A DNA stretch of 64,000 nt from an uncultured Lachnospiraceae bacterium (GCA_905197485.1 CAJJYZ010000005.1:12407-76406); one strand, 5' to 3'. Shown: positions 8,060-16,110, counted from the first letter of the stretch. Program-made: numbers and translations. The notes: generated by a model from the letters alone, not told the origin.

Positions 8060-8950
8060 ATGTCCTTTCAAATTTTTCATTTCCAACCAACATGCAAAGA
8101 AAAACTATCTGAGAACGTACGCAAAGATAATCCCTTAAGAAAGGAGGAAGACTCTGCTATGACACAATCAATATCATCTTTCCCAGAAGATGAGGAAGGG
8201 GCATCCTTGCTCCCCTCTTTTTCTGGAAGTATCTCTATAGAGGCAGCGTTTGTGACGCCGATTTTTTTCTTGGCAGTCTGTTGCCTGTGCTATCTGCTGG
8301 AAGTCATGTCTGTTCAGTCTTATGTGCGAAGCGCCCTGCATGATGCAGGAAGGGAACTTGCAAAAGAAACTTATATGATACCAATGGTTTCCCCTTCCAA
8401 AATAGAAGACGATATGGTGAAAAATATCGGAGCAGACAGGCTGAATCGAAGCATTATAAAAGATGGAAGCAACGGATTAGATGCCAGCGGTACGGTTGTG
8501 ATTCCAGGGAATGGAAAGATTCAGATGCATGTAAAATACGAAATTATTCTTCCGATTTCCATGTTTGGAACACTTACGATGGAGTGTGAAGATGGATTCT
8601 CTATGAAAGGATGGAATGGATATGGCGGAGATGGGCTGTTTACCCCGAGGGAAGATATCGTATATATAACGGAAACAGGCGTGGTCTATCATAAAGATTA
8701 TAATTGCACATATTTAGATTTATCGATTCAAATGGTTTCCAAGAGCAGCATTGGTTCCTTGCGAAACCAAAACGGGGAAAAATATCATGCCTGTGAACGG
8801 TGTGGAGGAGCAGGAGATAAAGTTTATATTACCGGACAAGGAAACCGATATCACAGTTCTCTTGGATGCAGCGGGCTGAAAAGAAAAGTATATGCGGTTC
8901 CGGTATCGGAAGTTTTAGGAAAAGGAGCGTGCTCGAGATGTGGGTCATAG
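8060..8950 (+). CDS. TadE-like pseudopilin with two C-terminal zinc-ribbon-like modules
   Basis: The hydrophobic segment at about residues 56-84 begins GSISIEAAFVTPIFF, the TadE signature with the conserved Glu. About 55 polar residues precede it, an unusually long leader. Two tandem modules near 201-248 and 255-296 each read VYIT..G..YH....C..L and end in C.RCG, resembling an Ada-like metal-binding fold. An in-frame ATG at 8159 with AAAGGAGG upstream is an alternative start; the ATG at 8060 has GAGGTGAG. The 3' end overlaps the peptidase gene by 13 nt. Confidence 0.8.
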   Translation: MSFQIFHFQPTCKEKLSENVRKDNPLRKEEDSAMTQSISSFPEDEEGASLLPSFSGSISIEAAFVTPIFFLAVCCLCYLLEVMSVQSYVRSALHDAGRELAKETYMIPMVSPSKIEDDMVKNIGADRLNRSIIKDGSNGLDASGTVVIPGNGKIQMHVKYEIILPISMFGTLTMECEDGFSMKGWNGYGGDGLFTPREDIVYITETGVVYHKDYNCTYLDLSIQMVSKSSIGSLRNQNGEKYHACERCGGAGDKVYITGQGNRYHSSLGCSGLKRKVYAVPVSEVLGKGACSRCGS

Positions 8951-9342
8951 TATTTTTACTGATTTGTACAGTGATAGATATGAAAACAAGAAAGTTGCCG
9001 ATATGGTTTCTATCGGTCGGGACAATTTTAGCGGTGATTTTTCGGATTTTAAACTGGGGGCAGGATACAGCCGTCTGGATTGGAGGAATTTTGATTGGAG
9101 CCGCATTTCTTCTGTTGAGCAGATGTACGAAAGAAGAGTTTGGATACGGAGATAGCTGGATGATTTTGATTCTTGGAATTAGTCTGGGATTGTGGGACGT
9201 GTTATTACTGCTTGGTATTGCGCTGACCTGCTCCGGATTTGTGGCACTTATTCTTTTGAAGAGAGAATGTTGGTCGAGGAAAGTGTCGTTTCCATTTGTC
9301 CCATTTCTAATGTTGGGATATGTAGGGGTGTTGTATTTGTGA
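8938..9342 (+). CDS. A24 prepilin peptidase (TadV/CpaA-like)
   Basis: Small integral membrane aspartic peptidase of 134 residues that cleaves the leader of Flp pilins. The two catalytic aspartates are visible: D14 in TVIDMKTRKLP and D72 in the GYGD motif (EEFGYGDSW). Four or so hydrophobic helices cover the protein and no N-terminal methyltransferase domain is present, as usual for the short Tad-type enzymes. The start at 8938 lies within the end of the preceding gene. An in-frame ATG at 8866 is too far inside that gene. Confidence 0.9.
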   Translation: MWVIVFLLICTVIDMKTRKLPIWFLSVGTILAVIFRILNWGQDTAVWIGGILIGAAFLLLSRCTKEEFGYGDSWMILILGISLGLWDVLLLLGIALTCSGFVALILLKRECWSRKVSFPFVPFLMLGYVGVLYL

Positions 9343-9758
9343 AAAAAGTAAAAGGAAGTGCAACGGTAGAGCTGGCATATATGATGCCGATAATATTTCT
9401 TGCATTTATTACGACAATTTATATCATTTTTTATTTTCATGATAAAAATATTTTGATTGGAGCAGCATATGAAACTGCTGTAGTGGGGGCGCAGAAGGTG
9501 CGATGGGATGAAGAAGATGTAGAAGGAGAGATGGAAAAACTGTTTCGGGAACGTGTACGGGGGAAATTTATCTTTTTCTCACGCGCATCTGTAGAGATTG
9601 AAGTTAGTAAAGAAATGGTCAGCGTTGAAGCGAGGGCATCTAAGCGCAGGATGAGCATGAGTGCAAGACAAAAGGTGACGATTACGGAGCCGGAACAGCA
9701 TATTAGGGAGTTAAGAAAGGTTCAAAATGCATGGAAACAAAATACAAACGAGGATTAG
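9339..9758 (+). CDS. TadE/TadF-like pseudopilin
   Basis: A 139-residue protein whose N-terminus KKVKGSATVELAYMMPIIFLA is a classic TadE-type hydrophobic segment with the conserved Glu just after a GSA turn. The rest is hydrophilic and probably extracytoplasmic. The GTG at 9339 is chosen because AGGGGTG lies 8 nt upstream and it overlaps the prepilin peptidase stop. The ATG at 9192 would bury the pilin segment behind 49 residues. The 3' end overlaps the DUF6382 gene by 28 nt. Confidence 0.82.
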   Translation: MKKVKGSATVELAYMMPIIFLAFITTIYIIFYFHDKNILIGAAYETAVVGAQKVRWDEEDVEGEMEKLFRERVRGKFIFFSRASVEIEVSKEMVSVEARASKRRMSMSARQKVTITEPEQHIRELRKVQNAWKQNTNED

Positions 9759-10426
9759 ACCATACATATCTGATATTGGAATTGCCTCTTCTTTATGAAG
9801 AGGACTATCAAATGAAGATGATGCAGGCAAATCGGATTGAAGGGCTGCTCGCAGCGGCGGGGCAGGGCGTAGACGGAAAGAGTCAATATTTCTATGAAAT
9901 CAGCGGGAAAACGTCACTTCGTTCCCTCTATGAAAAGTTGGAAATATCAGGAGATGAGTTGGAAACTCTTCTTTCTCAAATCTTAAGAACGGTACATAAT
10001 GTAAGAAAATATTTGTTAGATGCAGGAAAGATTTTACTCGACCCGGAATACATTTTTTTCGAAGATGGGAAATATGAATTTTGTTATCTTCCGGTAAAGG
10101 AGACGGACTTATGTAAGGAGTTCCATAAGCTTACAGAATACTTCGTGAGCAGAGTCAGCCATAGAGATAAGAAAGGAATCCGCATCGCTTATCAGCTTCA
10201 TAAGGCGACAATGGAAGAAAACTATAATTTGGAAAAAATGCTGGAAAAGATAAAGCGAAAAAAGGAAAAGAAAAAGTCTTATGAAATACCGGAAGTCATT
10301 ATTACCGACATAGATTACGAAAAAGAAGAGAGTGAAAAGGAAAAGCAGATTGTTCTGAGGGAGCATTCGTTTCTAGGGAAAAAACGGAGGGAAGGAAAGT
10401 GGGGAGATTGGGCAGAAAAGTTGTAA
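9731..10426 (+). CDS. DUF6382-type protein, last gene of the Tad operon
   Basis: A soluble 231-residue protein. The N-terminal domain (TYLILELPLLYEEDYQMKMM, then a GILLDPEYIFF-like block) matches my recollection of DUF6382, which in related bacteria is often fused to a C-terminal FHA domain. Here no FHA domain follows; the tail is a highly charged, lysine-rich helix. Its place at the end of the Tad operon suggests a cytoplasmic regulatory or assembly role, which is inference. The stop codon overlaps the -35 box of the rhomboid promoter. Confidence 0.68.
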   Translation: METKYKRGLDHTYLILELPLLYEEDYQMKMMQANRIEGLLAAAGQGVDGKSQYFYEISGKTSLRSLYEKLEISGDELETLLSQILRTVHNVRKYLLDAGKILLDPEYIFFEDGKYEFCYLPVKETDLCKEFHKLTEYFVSRVSHRDKKGIRIAYQLHKATMEENYNLEKMLEKIKRKKEKKKSYEIPEVIITDIDYEKEESEKEKQIVLREHSFLGKKRREGKWGDWAEKL

Positions 10427-10449
10427 AAAAGAGGAAATTATCCTATAAT
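10421..10449 (+). promoter_or_regulatory. Promoter of the rhomboid gene
   Basis: TTGTAA, a 17-bp spacer, TATAAT. The -35 box overlaps the end of the Tad operon, and no terminator lies in between, so the rhomboid gene may receive both its own and read-through transcription. Confidence 0.65.
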
Positions 10450-10473
10450 AAAAAGCAATAGGAGGAAAAAACC

Positions 10474-11085
10474 ATGCATCAAATGAAAAAGCCTGTGATT
10501 ACAATTGCACTTGTTGTTATCAATGTTTTGGTCTTTGTGTGGCTGTCTTTTTTCGGAATGACAGAAGATGGGGGCTATATGCTGCAACATGGAGCAATGT
10601 ATCTTCCGCTTGTGATAGAAAAAGGAGAATATTATCGTCTCATCACCTGTATTTTTCTTCACTTTGGATTTCAGCATCTGATGAATAATATGATGATGCT
10701 ATTCTTTCTCGGAAGTGTTTTGGAGAATGAGATGGGGAGATGGAAGTACATGATTCTTTATCTGATGAGTGGAGTTGGCGGAAATTTATTATCGGCATGG
10801 TACGACTTACAAACGGGAGACTATCTGATATCTGCCGGAGCTTCTGGAGCCATCTTTGGAATTATCGGAGCCTTGCTTTTGATTGCCTTGAGAAATCATG
10901 GAAGGATTGGAAATCTAAGCAGTAAAGGAATGCTGTTTATGGTGGTATGCAGCCTTTATCATGGTTTTTCAAGCACCGGAATTGATAATATGGCACATAT
11001 CGGCGGAATGCTGACCGGATTTTTCCTGGCAGTGATTTTCTATCGGAAGCATAATCGTAAACGTCGTATTCCGGAAGGGAACTGA
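10474..11085 (+). CDS. Rhomboid-family intramembrane serine protease
   Basis: Six-helix membrane protease of 203 residues. The catalytic serine is S124 in GASGAIFG and the catalytic histidine is H175 in MAHIGGMLTGF. The conserved histidine/asparagine block HLMNNMMML is at 68-76. AGGAGG precedes the ATG. Its position after the Tad operon raises the possibility of processing an envelope or pilus-related protein, but that is conjecture. The last 117 nt overlap, tail to tail, with the histidine kinase gene on the other strand. Confidence 0.92.
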   Translation: MHQMKKPVITIALVVINVLVFVWLSFFGMTEDGGYMLQHGAMYLPLVIEKGEYYRLITCIFLHFGFQHLMNNMMMLFFLGSVLENEMGRWKYMILYLMSGVGGNLLSAWYDLQTGDYLISAGASGAIFGIIGALLLIALRNHGRIGNLSSKGMLFMVVCSLYHGFSSTGIDNMAHIGGMLTGFFLAVIFYRKHNRKRRIPEGN

Positions 11086-11763
11086 TGTTACGGATATGGT
11101 ACCTTTGTGAGCTTCCACGATTGATTTTACAATCGGAAGTCCCAGTCCGGTGCCATGTTCTTTATAAGTAATAAAAGGATTAAAAATATCGGATAAGTGT
11201 GATTGGGAAATTCCACAACCGTTATCACTGATTTTCACAATAAGGTGTTGGGAATCCTGAGCAGCATGCAGATGTATTTTTCCTTTGTAAGAAGTGGCTT
11301 CCAGAGCGTTTCTTAGAAGATTCGAGAAAAGTTGTCGAAGCTTCGAGGAATCTCCTGTGATAGGGGAAAGATGTTGGTCGATTTTCGATGTAAATTGCAT
11401 CAAAGTATCAGCAAAGGAAGCTGCGAATGATAAGGCAATATGGTTTAGAAAATCGGAAGTTTCGATGCGTCGATTTTGAATGCGCCGCCCGTTATTGTAT
11501 AGGGAAAGGTCCTCCAGAAGTTTTTCCATAAAGTCAATATCTTCCATCGCGTCTATCCAATGTGCATAATTAGAGACCTCCGGATGCTGTTTTTCTATGA
11601 GTTGCAGAGTTCCGGATAATGCAGTGAGTGGATTGCGTATTTCATGGCTGATTTGGCTCAAAGTAAATTGATGGGAATCCAGTAACTTTTGAATTAAAAT
11701 ATGGTTGTGGGAATTTTCTTCCATGAGTTTATGTAATTGTTGTGTGTCTTGTAATGTAAACAT
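10969..11763 (-). CDS. Orphan soluble sensor histidine kinase
   Basis: A 264-residue kinase without a membrane segment or recognisable sensor domain. The H box is ISHEIRNPLTAL with phospho-accepting H40; the N box LLRNALEA, G1 ISDNGCGIS and G2 GTGLGLPIVKSIV follow. No response regulator is adjacent. In Clostridia such orphan kinases often act on Spo0A, so a sporulation input is a reasonable guess only. The catalytic domain ends near TTFTIMLPI; about 23 further residues are encoded antisense to the rhomboid gene and look non-conserved. Confidence 0.88.
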   Translation of the reverse strand: MFTLQDTQQLHKLMEENSHNHILIQKLLDSHQFTLSQISHEIRNPLTALSGTLQLIEKQHPEVSNYAHWIDAMEDIDFMEKLLEDLSLYNNGRRIQNRRIETSDFLNHIALSFAASFADTLMQFTSKIDQHLSPITGDSSKLRQLFSNLLRNALEATSYKGKIHLHAAQDSQHLIVKISDNGCGISQSHLSDIFNPFITYKEHGTGLGLPIVKSIVEAHKGTISVTSVPFRNTTFTIMLPIENHCQEKSGQHSADMCHIINSGA

Positions 11764-11782
11764 AATAAATCCTCCTTTGGAA

Positions 11783-11811
11783 AGTGTAGCATTACAAACT
11801 TACGGATTCAA
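11783..11811 (-). promoter_or_regulatory. Promoter of the orphan histidine kinase
   Basis: On the minus strand: TTGAAT, a 17-bp spacer ending in TGC, then TACACT (extended -10). It is followed by an AAAGGAGG site before the ATG at 11763. Confidence 0.65.
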
Positions 11812-11861
11812 TAAAAATAAGGAACGAAATTTCGACAAAAAGAGAGAAAAGGAGAAAAAAT

Positions 11862-12269
11862 ATGAGAGACGAAAACTGTATTTTCTGTAAAATTGCAAAT
11901 GGAGAGATTCCGGCAGCGACACTCTATGAGGATGAAGATTTTCGCGTAATCCTGGACTTGGGTCCTGCGTCAAAAGGACATGCGCTGATTCTTCCGAAAG
12001 AGCATTATGCGAATCTGTATGAATTGGATGATGAGGTGGCAAAGAAAGTGCTTGTTCTTGCTAAGAAAATGATTACAAAGCTGACCGATGTATTAGGATG
12101 TGACGGATATAACCTCGTACAGAATAATGGGGAAGCTGCAGGGCAGACGGTACACCATTTCCATATGCATCTGATTCCAAGATATGAAGGAGACCAGGTA
12201 GGAATCACTTGGGAACCGGGAACACTGAGCGAGGAAGATAAAGAAGAGATTTTGACAAAAATGAAATAG
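11862..12269 (+). CDS. HIT-family nucleotide-binding hydrolase
   Basis: Cytosolic histidine-triad protein of 135 residues, probably a purine nucleoside phosphoramidase or dinucleotide hydrolase (Hint-like). The active-site triad is H99-F-H101-M-H103 within VHHFHMHLIPR. CIFCK near the N-terminus is the usual first half of a zinc site. The length is typical. AAAGGAG lies just before the ATG. The divergent kinase gene shares the upstream region. The substrate cannot be told from sequence. Confidence 0.92.
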   Translation: MRDENCIFCKIANGEIPAATLYEDEDFRVILDLGPASKGHALILPKEHYANLYELDDEVAKKVLVLAKKMITKLTDVLGCDGYNLVQNNGEAAGQTVHHFHMHLIPRYEGDQVGITWEPGTLSEEDKEEILTKMK

Positions 12270-12315
12270 TTATGTCTGCTCAAAACAAAAGAAGAAATAG
12301 GAAAATAAGAGTAAA

Positions 12316-12861
12316 ATGAGAATATGTGGAATAGAAAAATTCGATAGCATATATGAGGGATACTATAAGAAAGTATTTATAGCAGCATTTGGTTATATGA
12401 AAGACCGTTACCTTGCAGAAGAGGTTTTTCAAGAAACATTTTTAGAATTGTATACGAGGATTGATGAGGTTCAAAAAGAAACGGCAGAGAATTGGTTATT
12501 GACGGTTGTAAAGCATAAGGCGTTGAATCGGCTAAAGCAAATGGCGTTTGAAGAAAAGAAAGTTGGATATTATGAGGCGGATATCGATGCGATTGCAAGT
12601 GACAATTATGGTAATCTTCAGATTGTTGAAAAGAATAGGGATTGTATCAATCTAAGCGAGGAAATATTTGACGAATTATATCAGGAAAATGCGACGTGGT
12701 ATAAAGCGGTTGTAAGAGTGTATTGCTTTGGAAAATCGCAGAGAGATGTGGCAAAAGAAATGGGAATGAAAATCGGAACATTTCATGCCATGCTATTTCG
12801 GGCAAGGGGATGGATAAAAAGACATTACGGAAAGCAGTATGATGATTTGTTTGATTCGTAG
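12316..12861 (+). CDS. ECF-type RNA polymerase sigma factor
   Basis: A 181-residue sigma-70-family protein. Region 2 is seen in YYKKVFIAAFGYMKDRYLAE and EVFQETFLELY. Region 4 is a helix-turn-helix in KSQRDVAKEMGMKIGTFHAML. The linker is longer than average and degenerate. The ribosome binding site is weak. A partner membrane protein with anti-sigma character lies at 14091, beyond a reversed murG, so the pair was probably once adjacent. It would direct transcription in response to an envelope signal, which is inference. Confidence 0.83.
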   Translation: MRICGIEKFDSIYEGYYKKVFIAAFGYMKDRYLAEEVFQETFLELYTRIDEVQKETAENWLLTVVKHKALNRLKQMAFEEKKVGYYEADIDAIASDNYGNLQIVEKNRDCINLSEEIFDELYQENATWYKAVVRVYCFGKSQRDVAKEMGMKIGTFHAMLFRARGWIKRHYGKQYDDLFDS

Positions 12862-12885
12862 TATTGAGAGAAGTTCAGGTAAAGA

Positions 12886-12920
12886 AGAAATAGAATGTGC
12901 AGTTTGCACATTCTATTTCT
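12886..12920. terminator. Bidirectional terminator between sigma factor gene and murG
   Basis: Perfect 16-bp inverted repeat (AGAAATAGAATGTGCA and its complement) around a GTT loop. Both convergent genes end within 75 nt of it. The A/T-rich outer stem supplies U-rich tails in both directions. Confidence 0.8.
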
Positions 12921-12933
12921 AAACGAAAGCCGA

Positions 12934-13998
12934 TTATTTTGCGGCGTTTTCGATGAGGGTAATAATCGTATCAATTGAGTTTTGTTGTCCGGATTGGCTC
13001 ATAGCTTGAATATAAGTCTCACGATTATTGTAAAGTTCTCGAATTGCGGCAAGAAGCTTATCGTTGGTAAGTTCTTCCTCTTCGATTACAACGCTAAAGC
13101 CTTGACGCTCGAAGGAACGGGCATTCAGAATCTGGTCCCCACGACTTGCGCTGGCGGAAAGCGGAATTAAAAGATTTGGTTTGCGAAGCGCCGCAATTTC
13201 ACAGATTGCATTTGCTCCGGCACGCGAGATAATGACATCTGTAAGAGCGAACATATCTTTTAATTCATCCTGGATGTATTCAAATTGTACATAGCCTTTG
13301 ACGTCTTTCAGGGATTCATCGGTCTTGCCTTTTCCGCATAAGTGAATGACTTGAAAGTCTTTCAGAAGCTCCGGGAGGATAGCTCGCACTGCTTCGTTCA
13401 CAGCGACAGAACCGAGGCTTCCTCCGATAATCAGGATAACCGGTTTATCCGCGGTGAATCCGCAGAAGTTAAGCGCTGCAATTTTGTTGCCGGACAGCAG
13501 TTCCTGACGAATCGGAGAGCCGGTTAATACTGCTTTTTCCTTCGGAAGATGTTCTAAAGTCTCCGGGAAATTGCAACATACTTTTGTTGCAGAAGGAATG
13601 GAAAGTTTATTTGCAAGTCCGGGCGTCATATCGGATTCGTGAATAATGGTTGGTACGTGACGGCGTTTTCCTGCCATCACAACCGGCACAGATACGAAAC
13701 CGCCCTTGGAAAAGATAACGTCTGGTTTTAATGTTTTTATTAATTTATCGGCTTCGGCAAGTCCCTTGATGATACGGAATGGGTCTGTAAAGTTTTTCAA
13801 ACTGAAATAACGGCGAAGTTTTCCGGATGAGATTCCATGATAAGGAATTCCAAACTGTTCAATCAGTTCTTTTTCAATGCCTTCATAAGAGCCGATATAG
13901 TGAATGTCATAATTCAGTTCTTTTAAACGTGGTAATAAAGCAATGTTAGGGGTTACGTGACCAGCAGTTCCGCCCCCTGTAAGTATAATTCGTTTCAT
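12934..13998 (-). CDS. murG: UDP-GlcNAc:lipid I GlcNAc transferase MurG
   Basis: Adds GlcNAc to lipid I to form lipid II at the inner face of the membrane, the last cytoplasmic step of peptidoglycan precursor synthesis. The start TGGGTAGHVTPNIALLPRL carries the glycine-rich loop of the N-domain. IIGGSLGSVAVNEAV and ISRAGANAICEIAALRKP are the C-domain nucleotide-sugar motifs. The length of 354 is normal. GGAGG stands before the ATG. It is not in a division/cell-wall cluster here but alone and reversed between a sigma factor and its likely partner. Confidence 0.96.
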   Translation of the reverse strand: MKRIILTGGGTAGHVTPNIALLPRLKELNYDIHYIGSYEGIEKELIEQFGIPYHGISSGKLRRYFSLKNFTDPFRIIKGLAEADKLIKTLKPDVIFSKGGFVSVPVVMAGKRRHVPTIIHESDMTPGLANKLSIPSATKVCCNFPETLEHLPKEKAVLTGSPIRQELLSGNKIAALNFCGFTADKPVILIIGGSLGSVAVNEAVRAILPELLKDFQVIHLCGKGKTDESLKDVKGYVQFEYIQDELKDMFALTDVIISRAGANAICEIAALRKPNLLIPLSASASRGDQILNARSFERQGFSVVIEEEELTNDKLLAAIRELYNNRETYIQAMSQSGQQNSIDTIITLIENAAK

Positions 13999-14090
13999 AA
14001 TATTCCTCCGAAATTCAATCTCTATGATTAATCATAAACAGATTTGAAATAAAGGTCAAGGGAAATGAAACAGAAGATGAGGTTTTAAGG

Positions 14091-14927
14091 ATGGAAAAAG
14101 GAAGAGAGTCAATCGAAAATTTTTCGGAAGAAGAGTTGAAAAAAGAAGCAGATACGGTGAGGGAGAAGCTGACGCAGGAGTCAACTCTGAAAACGGTAAA
14201 GATTCCGGATGGAATCCATGAAAGAATGGCGGAAAGAATCCAAAGATATGAAGAAGAGAAGGCAATCGAAAGTTTGTCTGAACAGGATAAAGAGGCGCTT
14301 CGTCTTGGGAGAGAATTTCAGGAGAAAGCGAAACAAAAGAAGATGTCGAAATCCAGGAGAAGAAAAATACTGGCAATGGCAGCTTCTGTGTTTATCGTAG
14401 TTCTTGGAGCAGGAATCACGAGTGTAGGAGGGAAGAAGTTTATTGTGGACGTATTCGAAAAGAACTTCGGAGGCGGAGAGAAGACATATGTGGATACGAA
14501 TGAAATAGAATCTGCGGGTGAGATGACAGAAGATACAGCATATGATGAAATAGAGAGTGCATTTGGGACAAAAATAGTTCGAATTATCGATAAACCTTCA
14601 AATATGTATTTTTTAGAAATGCAATTGGATGAAGAAATGCAGGAGGCAATTTTATATTATTCCTTAGAAGAAAATATAATCTCTTATCGAATTGTATTTC
14701 CATATACAGAAAGTTCTAGTGGAGTGGAAATACAAGATAAGTTTCTACAAGAGTATATTTTAGAGTTGCCAAAAGCGGATGTTGTGATTACAGAATATCA
14801 GATACAGGAGACTGGAGAATCGGAATATGCGGCACAGTTTACATATGAGAATGCCGAATATTTCTTGACTGGCATTGTAAATCGGGAGAAATTTGAAAAA
14901 ATTGTAAAAAATTTGAACTTTTTTTAA
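14091..14927 (+). CDS. Single-pass membrane protein, putative anti-sigma partner
   Basis: A 278-residue protein with about 90 charged cytoplasmic residues (VKIPDGIHERMAERIQRYEEE), a basic stop-transfer KSRRRKIL, one membrane helix (AMAASVFIVVLGAGI) and a C-terminal extracytoplasmic domain of about 165 residues resembling DUF4367-type domains. This layout fits an anti-sigma factor for the ECF sigma at 12316. No zinc-binding HxxxCxxC motif is visible, so a ZAS-type mechanism is not supported. Confidence 0.6.
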   Translation: MEKGRESIENFSEEELKKEADTVREKLTQESTLKTVKIPDGIHERMAERIQRYEEEKAIESLSEQDKEALRLGREFQEKAKQKKMSKSRRRKILAMAASVFIVVLGAGITSVGGKKFIVDVFEKNFGGGEKTYVDTNEIESAGEMTEDTAYDEIESAFGTKIVRIIDKPSNMYFLEMQLDEEMQEAILYYSLEENIISYRIVFPYTESSSGVEIQDKFLQEYILELPKADVVITEYQIQETGESEYAAQFTYENAEYFLTGIVNREKFEKIVKNLNFF

Positions 14928-14992
14928 AAACAGCCGTAAGTTTTTCTCTTCTGGATTGTATATATTATAGAGGCAGTTAAAGGAGGAGAAAA

Positions 14993-15466
14993 ATGAAGAA
15001 GAAAATAATTGCAATCATAGGAACATTTGTATTGTCACTTGGAATCATTCCAGTCATTCCAATAGAAACGGTACAGGCGAAAGAAGCAACCAGTGTGGAC
15101 GGAAGCTTATTACTAGACGAAGCGGAAGAATCTACTGGACAGATGTTAGCCGAAACAAGAGGACAATATTTACAGACTGGAAGTTCTAGAATCGTGAAAT
15201 CAGGTACAGGAAAGATTACAGTTGGAGGAACAACAATTGCACAAAAGCAAGTGGAATCAATTCAAGTATCGGTGATGGTAGAACGGCTGGTAAATGGAAA
15301 TTGGGTAAGCTATACCTCATGGTCAGTATCTAAGAACAATGCGTATTCTATTTCAACATCAAAGACTTTGACCGTACCAAGAGGATATTATTATCGCGTA
15401 AGGTCAATGCACAATGCGAATTCAGATAGGAGTACATCCAATACGAATGCGCTTTATGTAAGCTAG
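14993..15466 (+). CDS. Secreted DUF6147-like protein
   Basis: A 157-residue exported protein. A clear signal peptide (KKKIIAIIGTFVLSLGIIPVI, probable cleavage after VQAKEA) is followed by a short spacer and a single beta-rich domain with GGTTIAQKQVESIQVSVMVE, NGNWVSYTSWS and a terminal VPRGYYYRVRS block. The pattern matches DUF6147 as I recall it from Lachnospiraceae; its function is unknown. AAAGGAGG precedes the ATG. The gene is followed within 10 nt by a large RNA hairpin and then a terminator. Confidence 0.72.
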   Translation: MKKKIIAIIGTFVLSLGIIPVIPIETVQAKEATSVDGSLLLDEAEESTGQMLAETRGQYLQTGSSRIVKSGTGKITVGGTTIAQKQVESIQVSVMVERLVNGNWVSYTSWSVSKNNAYSISTSKTLTVPRGYYYRVRSMHNANSDRSTSNTNALYVS

Positions 15467-15475
15467 CATGATTCC

Positions 15476-15601
15476 GGGAGGCTGTTGCAGTCATTGCGGC
15501 AGTCAATTGGAGCGGAATCTAGTTTACGTTACTTTCCGATTTTTGAGCAAGCACACACAAATTATCCGATTGAGCGTTTGCAATGGCTGCAACAGCTTCC
15601 C
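15476..15601 (+). repeat. Long inverted repeat in the 3' region of the DUF6147 gene
   Basis: Two 22-nt arms at 15476-15497 and 15580-15601 pair completely in plus-strand RNA if two G-U pairs are allowed. On the minus strand the same positions would be A-C mismatches. Inside, TCAATTGGA and TCCGATTGA extend the pairing. The element begins 9 nt after the stop codon. It could be a 3'-UTR structure or a small palindromic mobile element. Confidence 0.65.
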
Positions 15602-15642
15602 GTAGAGAAGTTCATATTTTTCTTATCATATATCATATCTTT

Positions 15643-15675
15643 AGAACCGGCAGTTTTGCCGGTTCTGTCTTTTTC
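15643..15675 (+). terminator. Intrinsic terminator of the DUF6147 transcript
   Basis: Ten-base-pair GC-rich stem AGAACCGGCA / TGCCGGTTCT, 4-nt loop, then GTCTTTTTCT. Confidence 0.88.
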
Positions 15676-15711
15676 TAAGATAAGTTTGAATGGAAAAGAC
15701 AGTCAGCAAGG

Positions 15712-15753
15712 AAGAAGCTGCGGAAAGACGATATTATCTTTCCACAGCTTCTT
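15712..15753 (-). terminator. Terminator of the TSCPD gene
   Basis: Seventeen-base-pair inverted repeat with an 8-nt loop overlapping the last codons. The single non-Watson-Crick pair is G-U on the minus strand and C-A on the plus strand, which favours the minus-strand transcript. Confidence 0.65.
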
Positions 15754-15976
15754 TTAATGCATGAGCTAATTGGTCCGGACAAGATGTCGCTTTCATGCCA
15801 CATTTGATACCTTCAACGCGGGAAATTACTTCCTCAACGGGCATTCCTTCAACCAGTCGTCCGATACCTTGGAGATTTCCATTACATCCTCCGGTAAACT
15901 GTACGTTGCAGACTTTTCCGTCTTTTACGTCAAATGAAATATTTTTGGCACAGACACCATGTGTTTTATAATCCAT
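15734..15976 (-). CDS. TIGR03905-type TSCPD domain protein
   Basis: A small 80-residue protein with four cysteines: C9, C23 and C31 (FTGGCNGNLQGI), and the C-terminal CGMKATSCPDQLA block that names the TSCPD domain. The domain also occurs at the C-terminus of some ribonucleotide reductases and may bind metal. The role of the stand-alone protein is unknown. GGAGG precedes the ATG. It stands alone between two terminators and a divergent mtnN. Confidence 0.85.
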   Translation of the reverse strand: MDYKTHGVCAKNISFDVKDGKVCNVQFTGGCNGNLQGIGRLVEGMPVEEVISRVEGIKCGMKATSCPDQLAHALKEAVER

Positions 15977-16101
15977 AATTGCCTCCTTCGAGAATAAATA
16001 ATATATTTGACATGGTAAGTATAGCAGAAGTTTTCAGAAAAAGCTATGTGATACCTTATAGAAAAATTACATATCAGCTATAGAAAACCAGGCGAAGTAT
16101 C

Positions 16102-16110
16102 TGTTATACT
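16102..16110 (+). promoter_or_regulatory. Extended -10 promoter of mtnN
   Basis: TGTTATACT, an extended -10 box, lies 51 nt before the mtnN start. No good -35 box is seen at the right distance. Confidence 0.45.

Noticed and set aside
8829..9440. 203-codon minus-strand ORF
   Set aside because: Shadow of the tadE-like, prepilin peptidase and tadE/F genes, all supported by catalytic or pilin motifs.
15485..15757. 90-codon plus-strand ORF after the DUF6147 gene
   Set aside because: It runs through the long inverted repeat, a clear terminator and the end of the opposite-strand TSCPD gene; no ribosome binding site and no protein-like pattern.
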